From: Tardiphaga sp051811025 | GTDB lineage: Bacteria; Pseudomonadota; Alphaproteobacteria; Rhizobiales; Xanthobacteraceae | NCBI RefSeq assembly: GCF_051811025.1 | Contig: NZ_JBPWQE010000001.1 | Coordinates: forward strand, 3,472,001 to 3,536,000 | Length of the DNA stretch: 64,000 nt | Reading direction: 5' to 3' | In this document: in pieces, positions 58,003-64,000 of the stretch | Numbering within the stretch: the stretch's first letter is position 1 | Layout: every line of letters starts with the position of its first letter | Position numbers and translations under genes: made by a program | Notes under the pieces: model-generated | Told to the model about the DNA's origin: nothing | Seen by the model: only the letters and a program-made list of their open reading frames with translations | The model's database searches: none

Positions 58003-58434
58003 AGTGATTTTCCTTTCGAGCAGTTGTGAAAGTCCAGAGGCGAAATGACCGACACTAGACGGCCTCGCACGCCTTTAGGCTCGCGCCTTGGACATGCGCG
58101 TGCGCCCCCTGGACAGATATTTTATGATCGCCGACTTACTGCATGGCTCTTCGGCTAGTGTAGTTTGGCTTTCGACCCGTGATCAGAATGCGCCGAATTC
58201 CTCTGTTAGCAACGATTATTCTGTCTGAAAAATACGCATCTTAGAATACGACAAGCAGATGGTTGCTATCACTTCGATTCTTGTATTTTGTTTTGTTAGT
58301 TGTTTGGCGGAAGACTCGCTAGCTCAGACAGAAAACGACGTTTCAAGCTCTTCAAGACACTCTGCGACATCGAAAATGAGTCGCGACAGGCGTATCGTGA
58401 TCGCTGGCAAAGGGGCTCAACACCGAGTTGAGCG
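58003..58434. other. Gene-poor stretch of the accessory region
   Basis: Lower in GC than the flanks. A 69-codon plus frame at 58259-58468 begins with a signal-peptide-like run (ITSILVFCFVSCLA) but degenerates. In another frame, 58300-58431 reads a helical piece (FKLFKTLCDIENESRQAYRDRW) that ends 3 bases before the next small frame. These look like parts of a decayed gene. Confidence 0.3.
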
Positions 58435-58587
58435 ATGGCAAAGCCAGAAAAGATTCCAAAGAGTTTGAGAGAAAAGCCGGCTGCGAAAGGGTGGCGGCTC
58501 ATCCAAGAAGCAGGCGAAGCCGACAGCGCTTATGACGAAGCGATTGAGATTTTGGAACGTGCCCGCATTACACGCCGACAGGACTGA
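58435..58587 (+). CDS. Hypothetical 50-residue protein
   Basis: The frame begins MAKPEKIPKSLREKPAAKGW and continues with an acidic helical part (AGEADSAYDEAIEILERARI), ending RRQD. Composition and helical periodicity look like a real small protein. The ATG follows a TGA of an upstream short frame by 3 bases, so the two may once have been coupled. No function is recognised. Confidence 0.4.
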   Translation: MAKPEKIPKSLREKPAAKGWRLIQEAGEADSAYDEAIEILERARITRRQD

Positions 58588-58674
58588 AGCTGAAACAAAC
58601 TTGCTTCAAACGCGCCGGGCAGACTGTCCAATGGCGACGAGCAGACCTTGTCAGGCAAGATGCGATCGGAGCGC

Positions 58675-58776
58675 CTATCCCCTCCCCTTCAGCGCCAGTT
58701 GCATGGTCTTCACGGCCGGCCCCGCTGCGCCCATGCGAAAGGGTCCCGGCGCAACGAGTGCGGCAATTGACGTCAT
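58675..58776 (-). pseudogene. 33-codon remnant resembling the start of a peptidoglycan-binding domain protein (copy 1)
   Basis: The frame opens MTSIAALVAPGPFRMGAAGP and goes on with AVKTMQLALKGRG before TAG. The part from RMGAAGP resembles the first helix of PG_binding_1 domains (L-x-x-G-x-x-G-P-A-V-x-x-x-Q-x-A-L). The rest of such a domain is missing, so this is probably the 5' end of a broken gene. AGGA lies upstream of the ATG. A second copy lies 1.5 kb away. Confidence 0.4.
58713..58769. repeat. 57-base imperfect direct repeat, left copy
   Basis: It matches 60218-60274 at 51 of 57 positions without gaps, in the same orientation. It carries the start of the tiny frame on the minus strand. 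The two copies bracket the zinc-ribbon frame and the acyltransferase gene. Confidence 0.8.
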
Positions 58777-58825
58777 TGGATCGTCCTGATGTTGTGCTAC
58801 GAGAAGGTTTTGAAAGTTTGCTCAT

Positions 58826-59011
58826 ATGACCGCGAGTGGTCAATCGGCCCTAGATTGCGTGGGCTGCGCTTTTGTCATCCGTCTTGACGTGCCCGATCCG
58901 CTGCCAGCGATGTTCAGCCTTAAGTGCCCGAGATGCACCAAACTCTGGCTCTACTCTCCGCGAGATATTCGAACTGTGGCAGCACCGCCTAGTCCGCCAC
59001 CGGACGAGTGA
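58826..59011 (+). CDS. Small zinc-ribbon-like hypothetical protein
   Basis: 61 residues with two CxxC pairs, CVGC near residue 11 and CPRC near residue 34 (FSLKCPRCTKLWLYSPRD), the spacing of a zinc ribbon. Proteins of this size with paired CxxC are frequent in Bradyrhizobium relatives. GAAGG occurs about 20 bases upstream, too far to be sure of the start. The Pro-rich end (PPSPPPDE style) may be untranslated in relatives. Confidence 0.4.
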   Translation: MTASGQSALDCVGCAFVIRLDVPDPLPAMFSLKCPRCTKLWLYSPRDIRTVAAPPSPPPDE

Positions 59012-59127
59012 GACCGCCCGCCGCAAGGGCAGCGACGCTCATCATGAATCTCCATGTTTCAAGTCTGGTGCTTAGCTGTTAAGCGCAAGCACTCCGCAGA
59101 TTTATCCAGCTGGGGCTTTCGGAGACT

Positions 59128-60198
59128 ATGGTCGTCAGAAATATCCAGTTAGATGGGCTTCGCGGCGTCGCCGCACTCAATGTTGCGGTATTCCACACGA
59201 TCTTGGGTATCGACGGCGATCTCATGGATCGTTACGGGAAACTGTCTGATTTATCGGGCCCGCATGACTGGTTCGCTAAGGCAGTTCTCAAGCTCTTCAA
59301 CGGCGAGACCGCAGTCTTCGTTTTCTTCGTGCTGAGCGGGGTCGTCCTCTTCAATAGCTTGATGCGTGAGCGCGCACCACTTCTTGCGAAGAGTTTCACA
59401 TTCTCAATTCGGCGCATTTTCAGAATTTATCCAGCAATGATCGCCAGCTTGCTGTTCAACATGGCAGTTTTTGTGTGGTTCGAAAATCCATTTACTATCT
59501 CCGATTTTCTGATCAACTCAACGCTCTACGACTTCCGCATTAATGGCGTCACTTGGACGCTTAACGTCGAGATGGTGGGTGTGGCGTTCGTGCTTCTCGT
59601 ATATCTCGCTTGGCGTATTGGCGGCGTCGCTGGCATGCTCGTTACGTTCATAGGCTCCTGGGTATTTTTTCGGATGCCCGATCTTCCATTTCCCGGTACG
59701 TTCCGAGGCTTTTGGATCTACTTCGCTCTCGGAATGATCGTCCCCACGAAAGTCGGCAAAAATATCGCCAGCCGCCTCCCGAGTTGGTCGATCGCGCCAG
59801 TCTTACTAATAGCGATCATATTTAAGGGCACCCTGCAGCAAATCTCGATCGGGTTGCTCGTCACCATGATTTATTACAGTCGCGCCGGTTTTTTCGGACG
59901 TTGGCTGGAAGCACCAGTCTGCCAGTTCCTAGGGCGGATCAGCTACAGCTTTTACCTCTTTAACTTTGCGATCTTCGTCTACGTTTGCGGGTACGCAAAA
60001 AGGTTAGACTGGATCAACCTTCATCCGATCGAGGGTGGTCTTTTGACCTCCCTTTTCACAGTCGGCCTGACGATTCCGATCGCGTATCTCTCGATGCGCT
60101 ACGTCGAGATCCCTGGAATTGCGCTTGGGCGACTAGTCACGTTCAAGTCGCGGATGCCGCGCCCACGCGAAATAGACGGTTTTCAAAATGCGTCATAG
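59128..60198 (+). CDS. Acyltransferase family 3 (OafA/YrhL-like) membrane protein
   Basis: 356 residues and about ten membrane segments. The family signature is at the start: LDGLRGVAALNVAVFHTIL, with the conserved Arg and the catalytic-type His, and then FSIRRIFRIYPAMI, an R-R-x-x-R-I-x-P motif. WTLNVEMVGV (usual WxLxxE) is present. Such proteins O-acetylate or otherwise acylate LPS, exopolysaccharide or Nod factors at the membrane. GGAG lies just before the ATG. The gene is lower in GC than the core regions and is bracketed by 57-base repeats, which suggests acquisition. Confidence 0.88.
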   Translation: MVVRNIQLDGLRGVAALNVAVFHTILGIDGDLMDRYGKLSDLSGPHDWFAKAVLKLFNGETAVFVFFVLSGVVLFNSLMRERAPLLAKSFTFSIRRIFRIYPAMIASLLFNMAVFVWFENPFTISDFLINSTLYDFRINGVTWTLNVEMVGVAFVLLVYLAWRIGGVAGMLVTFIGSWVFFRMPDLPFPGTFRGFWIYFALGMIVPTKVGKNIASRLPSWSIAPVLLIAIIFKGTLQQISIGLLVTMIYYSRAGFFGRWLEAPVCQFLGRISYSFYLFNFAIFVYVCGYAKRLDWINLHPIEGGLLTSLFTVGLTIPIAYLSMRYVEIPGIALGRLVTFKSRMPRPREIDGFQNAS

Positions 60199-60278
60199 TT
60201 AGGCGGCAACCGCACAACGGCCGGCCTCGTTGCGCCCATGCGCAGGGGTCCCGACGCAACGAGTGCGGCGATTGTCAT
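60183..60278 (-). pseudogene. 31-codon remnant, second copy of the peptidoglycan-binding-like start
   Basis: It opens MTIAALVASGPLRMGATRPA and ends PPNYDAF. GGAGAAC stands 8 bases before the ATG. It is homologous to the tiny frame at 58675-58776 over about 22 residues and then diverges, and it overlaps the 3' end of the acyltransferase gene. A remnant left by duplication is more likely than a working peptide, but a small expressed peptide cannot be excluded. Confidence 0.35.
60218..60274. repeat. 57-base imperfect direct repeat, right copy
   Basis: It pairs with 58713-58769 (6 mismatches, no gaps). It begins 20 bases after the acyltransferase stop. Confidence 0.8.
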
Positions 60279-60384
60279 AGGTTGTTCTCCAGTTATGTAA
60301 GTGTTCTCAAGCCAAGACCGAAGCCGCCTAGCCGTCTTAGGCCGGTGCTTTGGGAACCATGGGTGCCTGTGCTATCCTGGCCCG

Positions 60385-60525
60385 ATGATCGAAGTTTTCC
60401 AAATCATTTTGATATTGAGCATCGCTGGAATGCTCATCGCGGCCCTTGTGAGATGGATTAGCGGGATACGGCACCGCCGCTACCTTTCACGGCTAAATCA
60501 CACAGCTAAGCCCGACGAAGATTGA
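60385..60525 (+). CDS. Hypothetical 46-residue single-span membrane protein
   Basis: MIEVFQIILILSIAGMLIAA forms one membrane helix, followed by a basic cytosolic tail (RWISGIRHRRYLSRLN). No ribosome site is clear. The amino-acid pattern is that of a real small membrane protein, but chance cannot be excluded at this length. Confidence 0.35.
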   Translation: MIEVFQIILILSIAGMLIAALVRWISGIRHRRYLSRLNHTAKPDED

Positions 60526-60625
60526 CCAGCCCGCCACGAGACAGCGACGGTCATCGCGTTACCCTGGGTTGTTTCACCAGCTAAATACGCGGATACTGCC
60601 GGCTCTCAGAAAGCGAGGTTTTTCC

Positions 60626-62230
60626 GTGTCGAATACACCGTTTGATACTCGTCTGATTGATGGATTTCTCCAATGTCCACACTGTACGTCACCGGACCTC
60701 AACGACAACAGGAAGAGGCCAGATGCTTCCGGTATTTCCCATGAGCGGTACGTGTGTCAAAGCTGTCATGCGGCATTCGACACCGTATTCGGTGTTCCAT
60801 TCTTCGGAGCCTACGAAGAGGCCGACCTACTCGGGCTCATTGAGATAGCTGCAAACATCGACAATCGCGGAAAATTTGGTGTTACGCCGGCAACGGTTGA
60901 GCACTGGGATGGTATGCTTGAAGCTTATCATTCCGCTGACGACAAAGCTCAATTTGTGGCCAGTCGACGTGACGCGCAATCCCCATTCCTTCTCAATCGC
61001 TACTATGAATGGCTGGAAGTAAAAACGCTTTCCGCTGGTCTGGATCTGAAAGGGAAGCTCGTCTTAGACCTCGGTGCAGGCCTAGGTTTCGACAGTCATC
61101 GCCTAACCATGCGTGGCGCTCAAGTCGTAGCTCTTGAGTGTAGTCCCATCTTGGCGGAGAGCGGCGCGAAAGAATTCCCCCAGATCAATTGGTATGGAGG
61201 ATTTTCCCACGCTCTACCTTTCCGCTCGAAGACGTTTGATGCTGTGTTTTGCAATGCAGCGCTTCATCACATGCGGAACATAAGTGCTGCGATGTCTGAG
61301 GCGATCCGAGTTTTAAAGGTTGGAGGCACTCTAATCACAACCTGCGACTCATACAGGCCGTCCTCTCATGGGGAGGAAAGGGAACTGAAGACATTCGACG
61401 CGTCAGTTCCGGTCTTGATGGGGGTCAACGAACGAACTCCCCCATTCTCTGAATTTGTTGACACCCTGAAGCGATTATCCCCGAGTCTGTCGGTAGATCT
61501 TTACACACACAATCTTTCTGGCGAGTTTGCTAGTTCTCAAGGAAAATCAGGGACCTCTTTAAACAGATGGGACTTCGCAACCGACCAAGATGCCCTCTCA
61601 GAATGCGGCGGCTCTCTTGCATTCAAAGTAACTGTGACCCGCGACACAGACATTCCTGCGCTCAATCAGAAAGCCAGCCTACTATCAGCCGGAACTTTCG
61701 GGGGATGGCTTCATGACTCAAAATTGGCGTTATCTGAACTCGCCACGTTTGTTCCTGTTCAGTATGTGAACTCGCCTTTTCCGGGAAGGCATCAAACAAA
61801 GTTCGAATTATTAAACGGATGGCGTGCCCCGACGATGCGCTCCCATCGCACCGCATACAGGCGAGCGCGCTGGTTTCTATCCCGAGATAGCAAGACGAAT
61901 ACGCTGTCGTTTCAAATTAAAACACGCAGGCAACCGACTGGTAAATCCCCAACAATAGAGATCTTGGTCAACGGCATCCAAACGGCACACTTTCAAGCGA
62001 TCCCGGATCGGTTTGAGAAGATCACGGTCAACTTAACAGGCACTACGCCAGATAAACCGTTTGCACTGGAAATTCGCATTTTTGCCGACGACGAAAGCCT
62101 GGAATTGTCGTCTTTTGACGTTAAGCGCCGGACACCTATTCGATGTAACACGCTACGAAATCGTATGGTGAAACGCTGCGAGCGCTGGTTCGGTCTTAAG
62201 GCAGAACAAACACGACACATTCCGCGATGA
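60626..62230 (+). CDS. Zinc-ribbon SAM-dependent methyltransferase with extra C-terminal domain
   Basis: 534 residues from the GTG at 60626, chosen for GAGG 7 bases upstream; a TTG at 60569 is the alternative. Residues 15-60 hold a zinc ribbon (CPHC and CQSC). Residues about 150-260 are a class I methyltransferase with motif I LVLDLGAGLGFDS and AVFCNAALHHM. The C-terminal 180 residues are beta-rich (SFQIKTRRQPTGKSPTIEIL, FALEIRIFADDE) and not recognised. The order ribbon, methyltransferase, beta domain resembles enzymes found in glycan clusters, so a sugar or lipid substrate is plausible. The gene is low in GC, like its neighbours. Confidence 0.8.
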   Translation: MSNTPFDTRLIDGFLQCPHCTSPDLNDNRKRPDASGISHERYVCQSCHAAFDTVFGVPFFGAYEEADLLGLIEIAANIDNRGKFGVTPATVEHWDGMLEAYHSADDKAQFVASRRDAQSPFLLNRYYEWLEVKTLSAGLDLKGKLVLDLGAGLGFDSHRLTMRGAQVVALECSPILAESGAKEFPQINWYGGFSHALPFRSKTFDAVFCNAALHHMRNISAAMSEAIRVLKVGGTLITTCDSYRPSSHGEERELKTFDASVPVLMGVNERTPPFSEFVDTLKRLSPSLSVDLYTHNLSGEFASSQGKSGTSLNRWDFATDQDALSECGGSLAFKVTVTRDTDIPALNQKASLLSAGTFGGWLHDSKLALSELATFVPVQYVNSPFPGRHQTKFELLNGWRAPTMRSHRTAYRRARWFLSRDSKTNTLSFQIKTRRQPTGKSPTIEILVNGIQTAHFQAIPDRFEKITVNLTGTTPDKPFALEIRIFADDESLELSSFDVKRRTPIRCNTLRNRMVKRCERWFGLKAEQTRHIPR

Positions 62231-62500
62231 CGGGGGCTGAATGTTCCAGGGTCCGGTCCGTCACGGTTGTGCGCGACCGCGCTTTGGGGTGGCGAGCCGT
62301 GGTCTCCGCGCCATCGGCCAGCAGGCTCAGGCCGTAGCCGATCACATCGTTCAAAATCTGCGGCACTATTCGCTCGATCTGGAAAGCTAGGGCGAGTCAG
62401 CAACGGCATCATCGAGATGCACGAGTGCGGCAGCATGTTCATGGGGAAGGGCCAGACGCCGGAAGTCGACCGACCGCTCGACAATTAACCTTTTGCCTCA

Positions 62501-62899
62501 TTAGGACGGTTTCTTAATGTCGTCCGGTACGCGATGAAACGGAACGTATATATCGTCGCTACAGCCATCCGGATTGAGAGCAAGCCTCTGAACCACCGGA
62601 TCTTTTCTCTTGAAGAAAAGGGCGTACTCTTTTCGGCCACTGCCCGGCTGAACACCCCGTAAGCACGCCACAAAGGCGCCCGGTGCACCAGGCGCCAAGG
62701 GGCCGGCCGGACGCGCTGCGGAAACTTCCAGTGGATCAGAAAGTTTTGCGTCCTTCGCTGCTACCGTGAATGCCTTCGTCATAGCAACGGTCTCAGGTGG
62801 CGCGATTGGGTCCAAGTCTGCGACCGGCGTTTGGATTTGGCCTGAGCAAGCGCACAGTGCGAGGCAGAAAATCAACGCGAATTGCCGAGTGAGATTCAT
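62501..62899 (-). CDS. Small putative lipoprotein
   Basis: 132 residues from the ATG at 62899, with AGGGAG 6 bases upstream. The lipobox-like LCAC follows a short hydrophobic stretch (RQFALIFCLALCAC), placing the lipidated Cys near residue 19. The mature part is Pro/Ala-rich with a single hydrophobic strand (GAFVACLRGVQPG, EYALFFKRKDPVVQR). No domain is recognised. The 270 bases between it and the methyltransferase gene hold only a short plus-strand frame of no evident character. Confidence 0.6.
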   Translation of the reverse strand: MNLTRQFALIFCLALCACSGQIQTPVADLDPIAPPETVAMTKAFTVAAKDAKLSDPLEVSAARPAGPLAPGAPGAFVACLRGVQPGSGRKEYALFFKRKDPVVQRLALNPDGCSDDIYVPFHRVPDDIKKPS

Positions 62900-62980
62900 A
62901 CCGCTCCCTATACGCCCGCCCGAAAGACCGGGCAAGCAAGCCAGAAGGCCCGATGCCGGAACTAATCAGCCGTAACCCCT

Positions 62981-63211
62981 TTGCAGGACGCCGGCGAGTA
63001 TATCACCCGCCTACCAAAGCAGACGCACGACGCCCCGCCGTGGCAGAACGCGATGCACGTCTTGATCCAAGCCGCCGAGTACGACGGGCCGATCGAGTTC
63101 GCACGGCTCGGTATGATGCAGGCTCTCTTTCCGAAAGGCCCTCCGGTCCACCACTCCGTCGACAAAGACCCGAAGTGGCACAACCGCTACAAGCTCGTGA
63201 GGGATCAATAA
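62981..63211 (+). CDS. Conserved hypothetical small protein (Bradyrhizobium-type LPK..W...A family)
   Basis: 76 residues with TTG as the start codon. EYITRLPKQTHDAPPWQNAM, then a helix with FARLGMMQAL and a basic end (KWHNRYKLVRDQ). This matches by eye a family of small proteins frequent near phage-like and mobile genes in Bradyrhizobium and Rhodopseudomonas. The stop overlaps the next start as TAATG, so the two are translationally coupled. Confidence 0.6.
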   Translation: MQDAGEYITRLPKQTHDAPPWQNAMHVLIQAAEYDGPIEFARLGMMQALFPKGPPVHHSVDKDPKWHNRYKLVRDQ

Positions 63212-63354
63212 TGCGCGACATCGACATCATCAACGACGCCGTCGAGGACGCTCAGGCTGTCGTGGGCAGCTACGTACAGTTCAAATCGCCTGACCCGCAG
63301 TTTGTTTTAGAACGGATGTTTGAAACACTCGAAGCGCGCACGCAAGACATCAGG
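63211..63354 (+). pseudogene. Truncated hypothetical gene cut at the glycosyltransferase end
   Basis: The frame starts MRDIDIINDAVEDAQAVVGS and continues VQFKSPDPQFVLERMFETLEARTQDIRLA. Then it runs without a stop into the antisense of the glycosyltransferase, which is not protein-like. The natural 3' end is therefore missing, and the break lies near 63,340-63,354. It is coupled to the gene before it by TAATG. Confidence 0.55.
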
Positions 63355-64000
63355 CTAGCTCACCTTCATCATCTGCCCGTAGATGCCGAAATACTGGTCG
63401 CGCATATTTGCGATATCGAATTCGGTGACGAAATCCTTCGCCGTCCTTGCGATCTTCGCGGCGAGCTCGGGCTGCGCCGCAAGCGCCGCGATCTTGTCGG
63501 CGAGATCCTCGGCGGATCCGACCTTGAATTTGATACCATTCGAGCCGTCCACCAGCAATTCGGCCGGGCCATCGACATCCGCGGCGATGACAGGCAGGCC
63601 GACTGCCATGGCTTCGAGCAGCACCAGCCCGAAACCTTCGAAACGCGATGGCAGGACGAAGATATCGGCCTCGTCCAGCGGACGGCGCACATCAGTACGC
63701 CCGCACAGAAAGCGAACGCGATCAGCGACGTTCTCGGCGATCGCCTGCGCCTTCAAACTTAGGAGGGTCGACTCGTCGCCCTCTGGTGGGCTGCCGACGA
63801 AATCGCAACGAATGTCGAGCCTGCGCGCCGCGCAGAGACTGATCGCCTTGATCAGGATGTCCTGGCCCTTCTGTTTCGGATAGATGCGGGCCACGTTGAT
63901 CAGCCGCAGCGGCGAGCCAAAGCGACGTTCGCGGGCCACGGCGCGGAAGGCGCCCAGCGGAATGCCGTTATGCACCTTAAACAACCGCTGCAGATGCACG
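63355..64000 (-). CDS. Glycosyltransferase family 4 protein (partial, N-terminus beyond the window)
   Basis: The C-terminal 215 residues are in the window and the frame is open to the right edge. GT4 motifs: VHNGIPLGAFR (acceptor/donor hinge), LINVARIYPKQKGQDILIKA, and the donor-binding ExxxxxxxE in SRFEGFGLVLLEAMAVGLPV. It is of the kind found in capsule, O-antigen and exopolysaccharide loci. Its GC and codon use are those of the core genes, so the accessory stretch ends here. Confidence 0.85.
   Translation of the reverse strand, partial: VHLQRLFKVHNGIPLGAFRAVARERRFGSPLRLINVARIYPKQKGQDILIKAISLCAARRLDIRCDFVGSPPEGDESTLLSLKAQAIAENVADRVRFLCGRTDVRRPLDEADIFVLPSRFEGFGLVLLEAMAVGLPVIAADVDGPAELLVDGSNGIKFKVGSAEDLADKIAALAAQPELAAKIARTAKDFVTEFDIANMRDQYFGIYGQMMKVS

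Noticed and set aside
62267..62488. 73-codon plus-strand frame after the methyltransferase gene
   Set aside because: No ribosome site, no domain, and no recognisable transposase remnant despite its position in the accessory stretch.

Overview
The window reads as a chromosomal segment of an alphaproteobacterium of the order Rhizobiales, most likely the Bradyrhizobium/Rhodopseudomonas/Tardiphaga group (Nitrobacteraceae). The reasons are the high GC, an Omp25/31-type surface barrel, an LpsB/LpcC-type core mannosyltransferase, an LspL-type UDP-glucuronate epimerase, and small hypothetical proteins of a kind common in that group. The genus is inference only.

Layout. (1) 1-26,602, all minus strand: a type I secretion / giant adhesin locus. 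Transcription runs TolC-like outer membrane protein, ABC permease/ATPase, HlyD adaptor, periplasmic cysteine protease of the LapG (BTLCP) family, a small MliC-like exported protein, then an adhesin of at least 6,293 codons that runs off the left edge. The adhesin has a putative N-terminal retention module with a PAAG tetrapeptide at residues 119-122, about 17 tandem T1SS-143/DUF5801-like repeats, three jelly-roll-like modules, cadherin/VCBS-like repeats, an unusual non-repetitive helical insert, and RTX calcium-binding repeats. This is the architecture of a LapA/LapG-type retained adhesin. No LapD-like c-di-GMP receptor is in view. (2) 26,947-38,986: surface polysaccharide and LPS core genes: ManC, UDP-glucuronate 4-epimerase, a WecA-type initiating transferase, a WbpM/CapD-type dehydratase, HldE, HldD, WaaF, GmhB, an LpsB-like mannosyltransferase and GalE. 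(3) 38,995-45,049: AraC regulator, Omp25/31 porin-like protein, MsbA-like exporter, FAH-family hydrolase and a luciferase-like monooxygenase. (4) 45,104-50,767: the SAM cycle (AhcY, MetK) with an HTH-methyltransferase fusion directly upstream, then divergent UDP-glucose dehydrogenase. (5) 50,854-57,540: a MetE-like methyltransferase, a LivFGMHK-type ABC transporter and a divergent MarR regulator with a periodic operator array. (6) 57,549-63,354: a lower-GC, gene-sparse accessory stretch that begins at a 3' fragment of tRNA-Thr(GGT). It carries tiny ORFs, a 57-bp direct repeat, an acyltransferase, a zinc-ribbon methyltransferase, a lipoprotein and a truncated hypothetical gene. (7) 63,355 to the right edge: a family 4 glycosyltransferase, partial.

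The parts fit one theme, cell-surface construction: an adhesin with its secretion and release machinery, sugar-nucleotide supply (GDP-mannose, UDP-galactose, UDP-glucuronate/galacturonate, ADP-heptose), core assembly and export, and an accessory cassette that may modify polysaccharide by acylation or methylation. No complete tRNA or rRNA, CRISPR array or intact insertion sequence was found.
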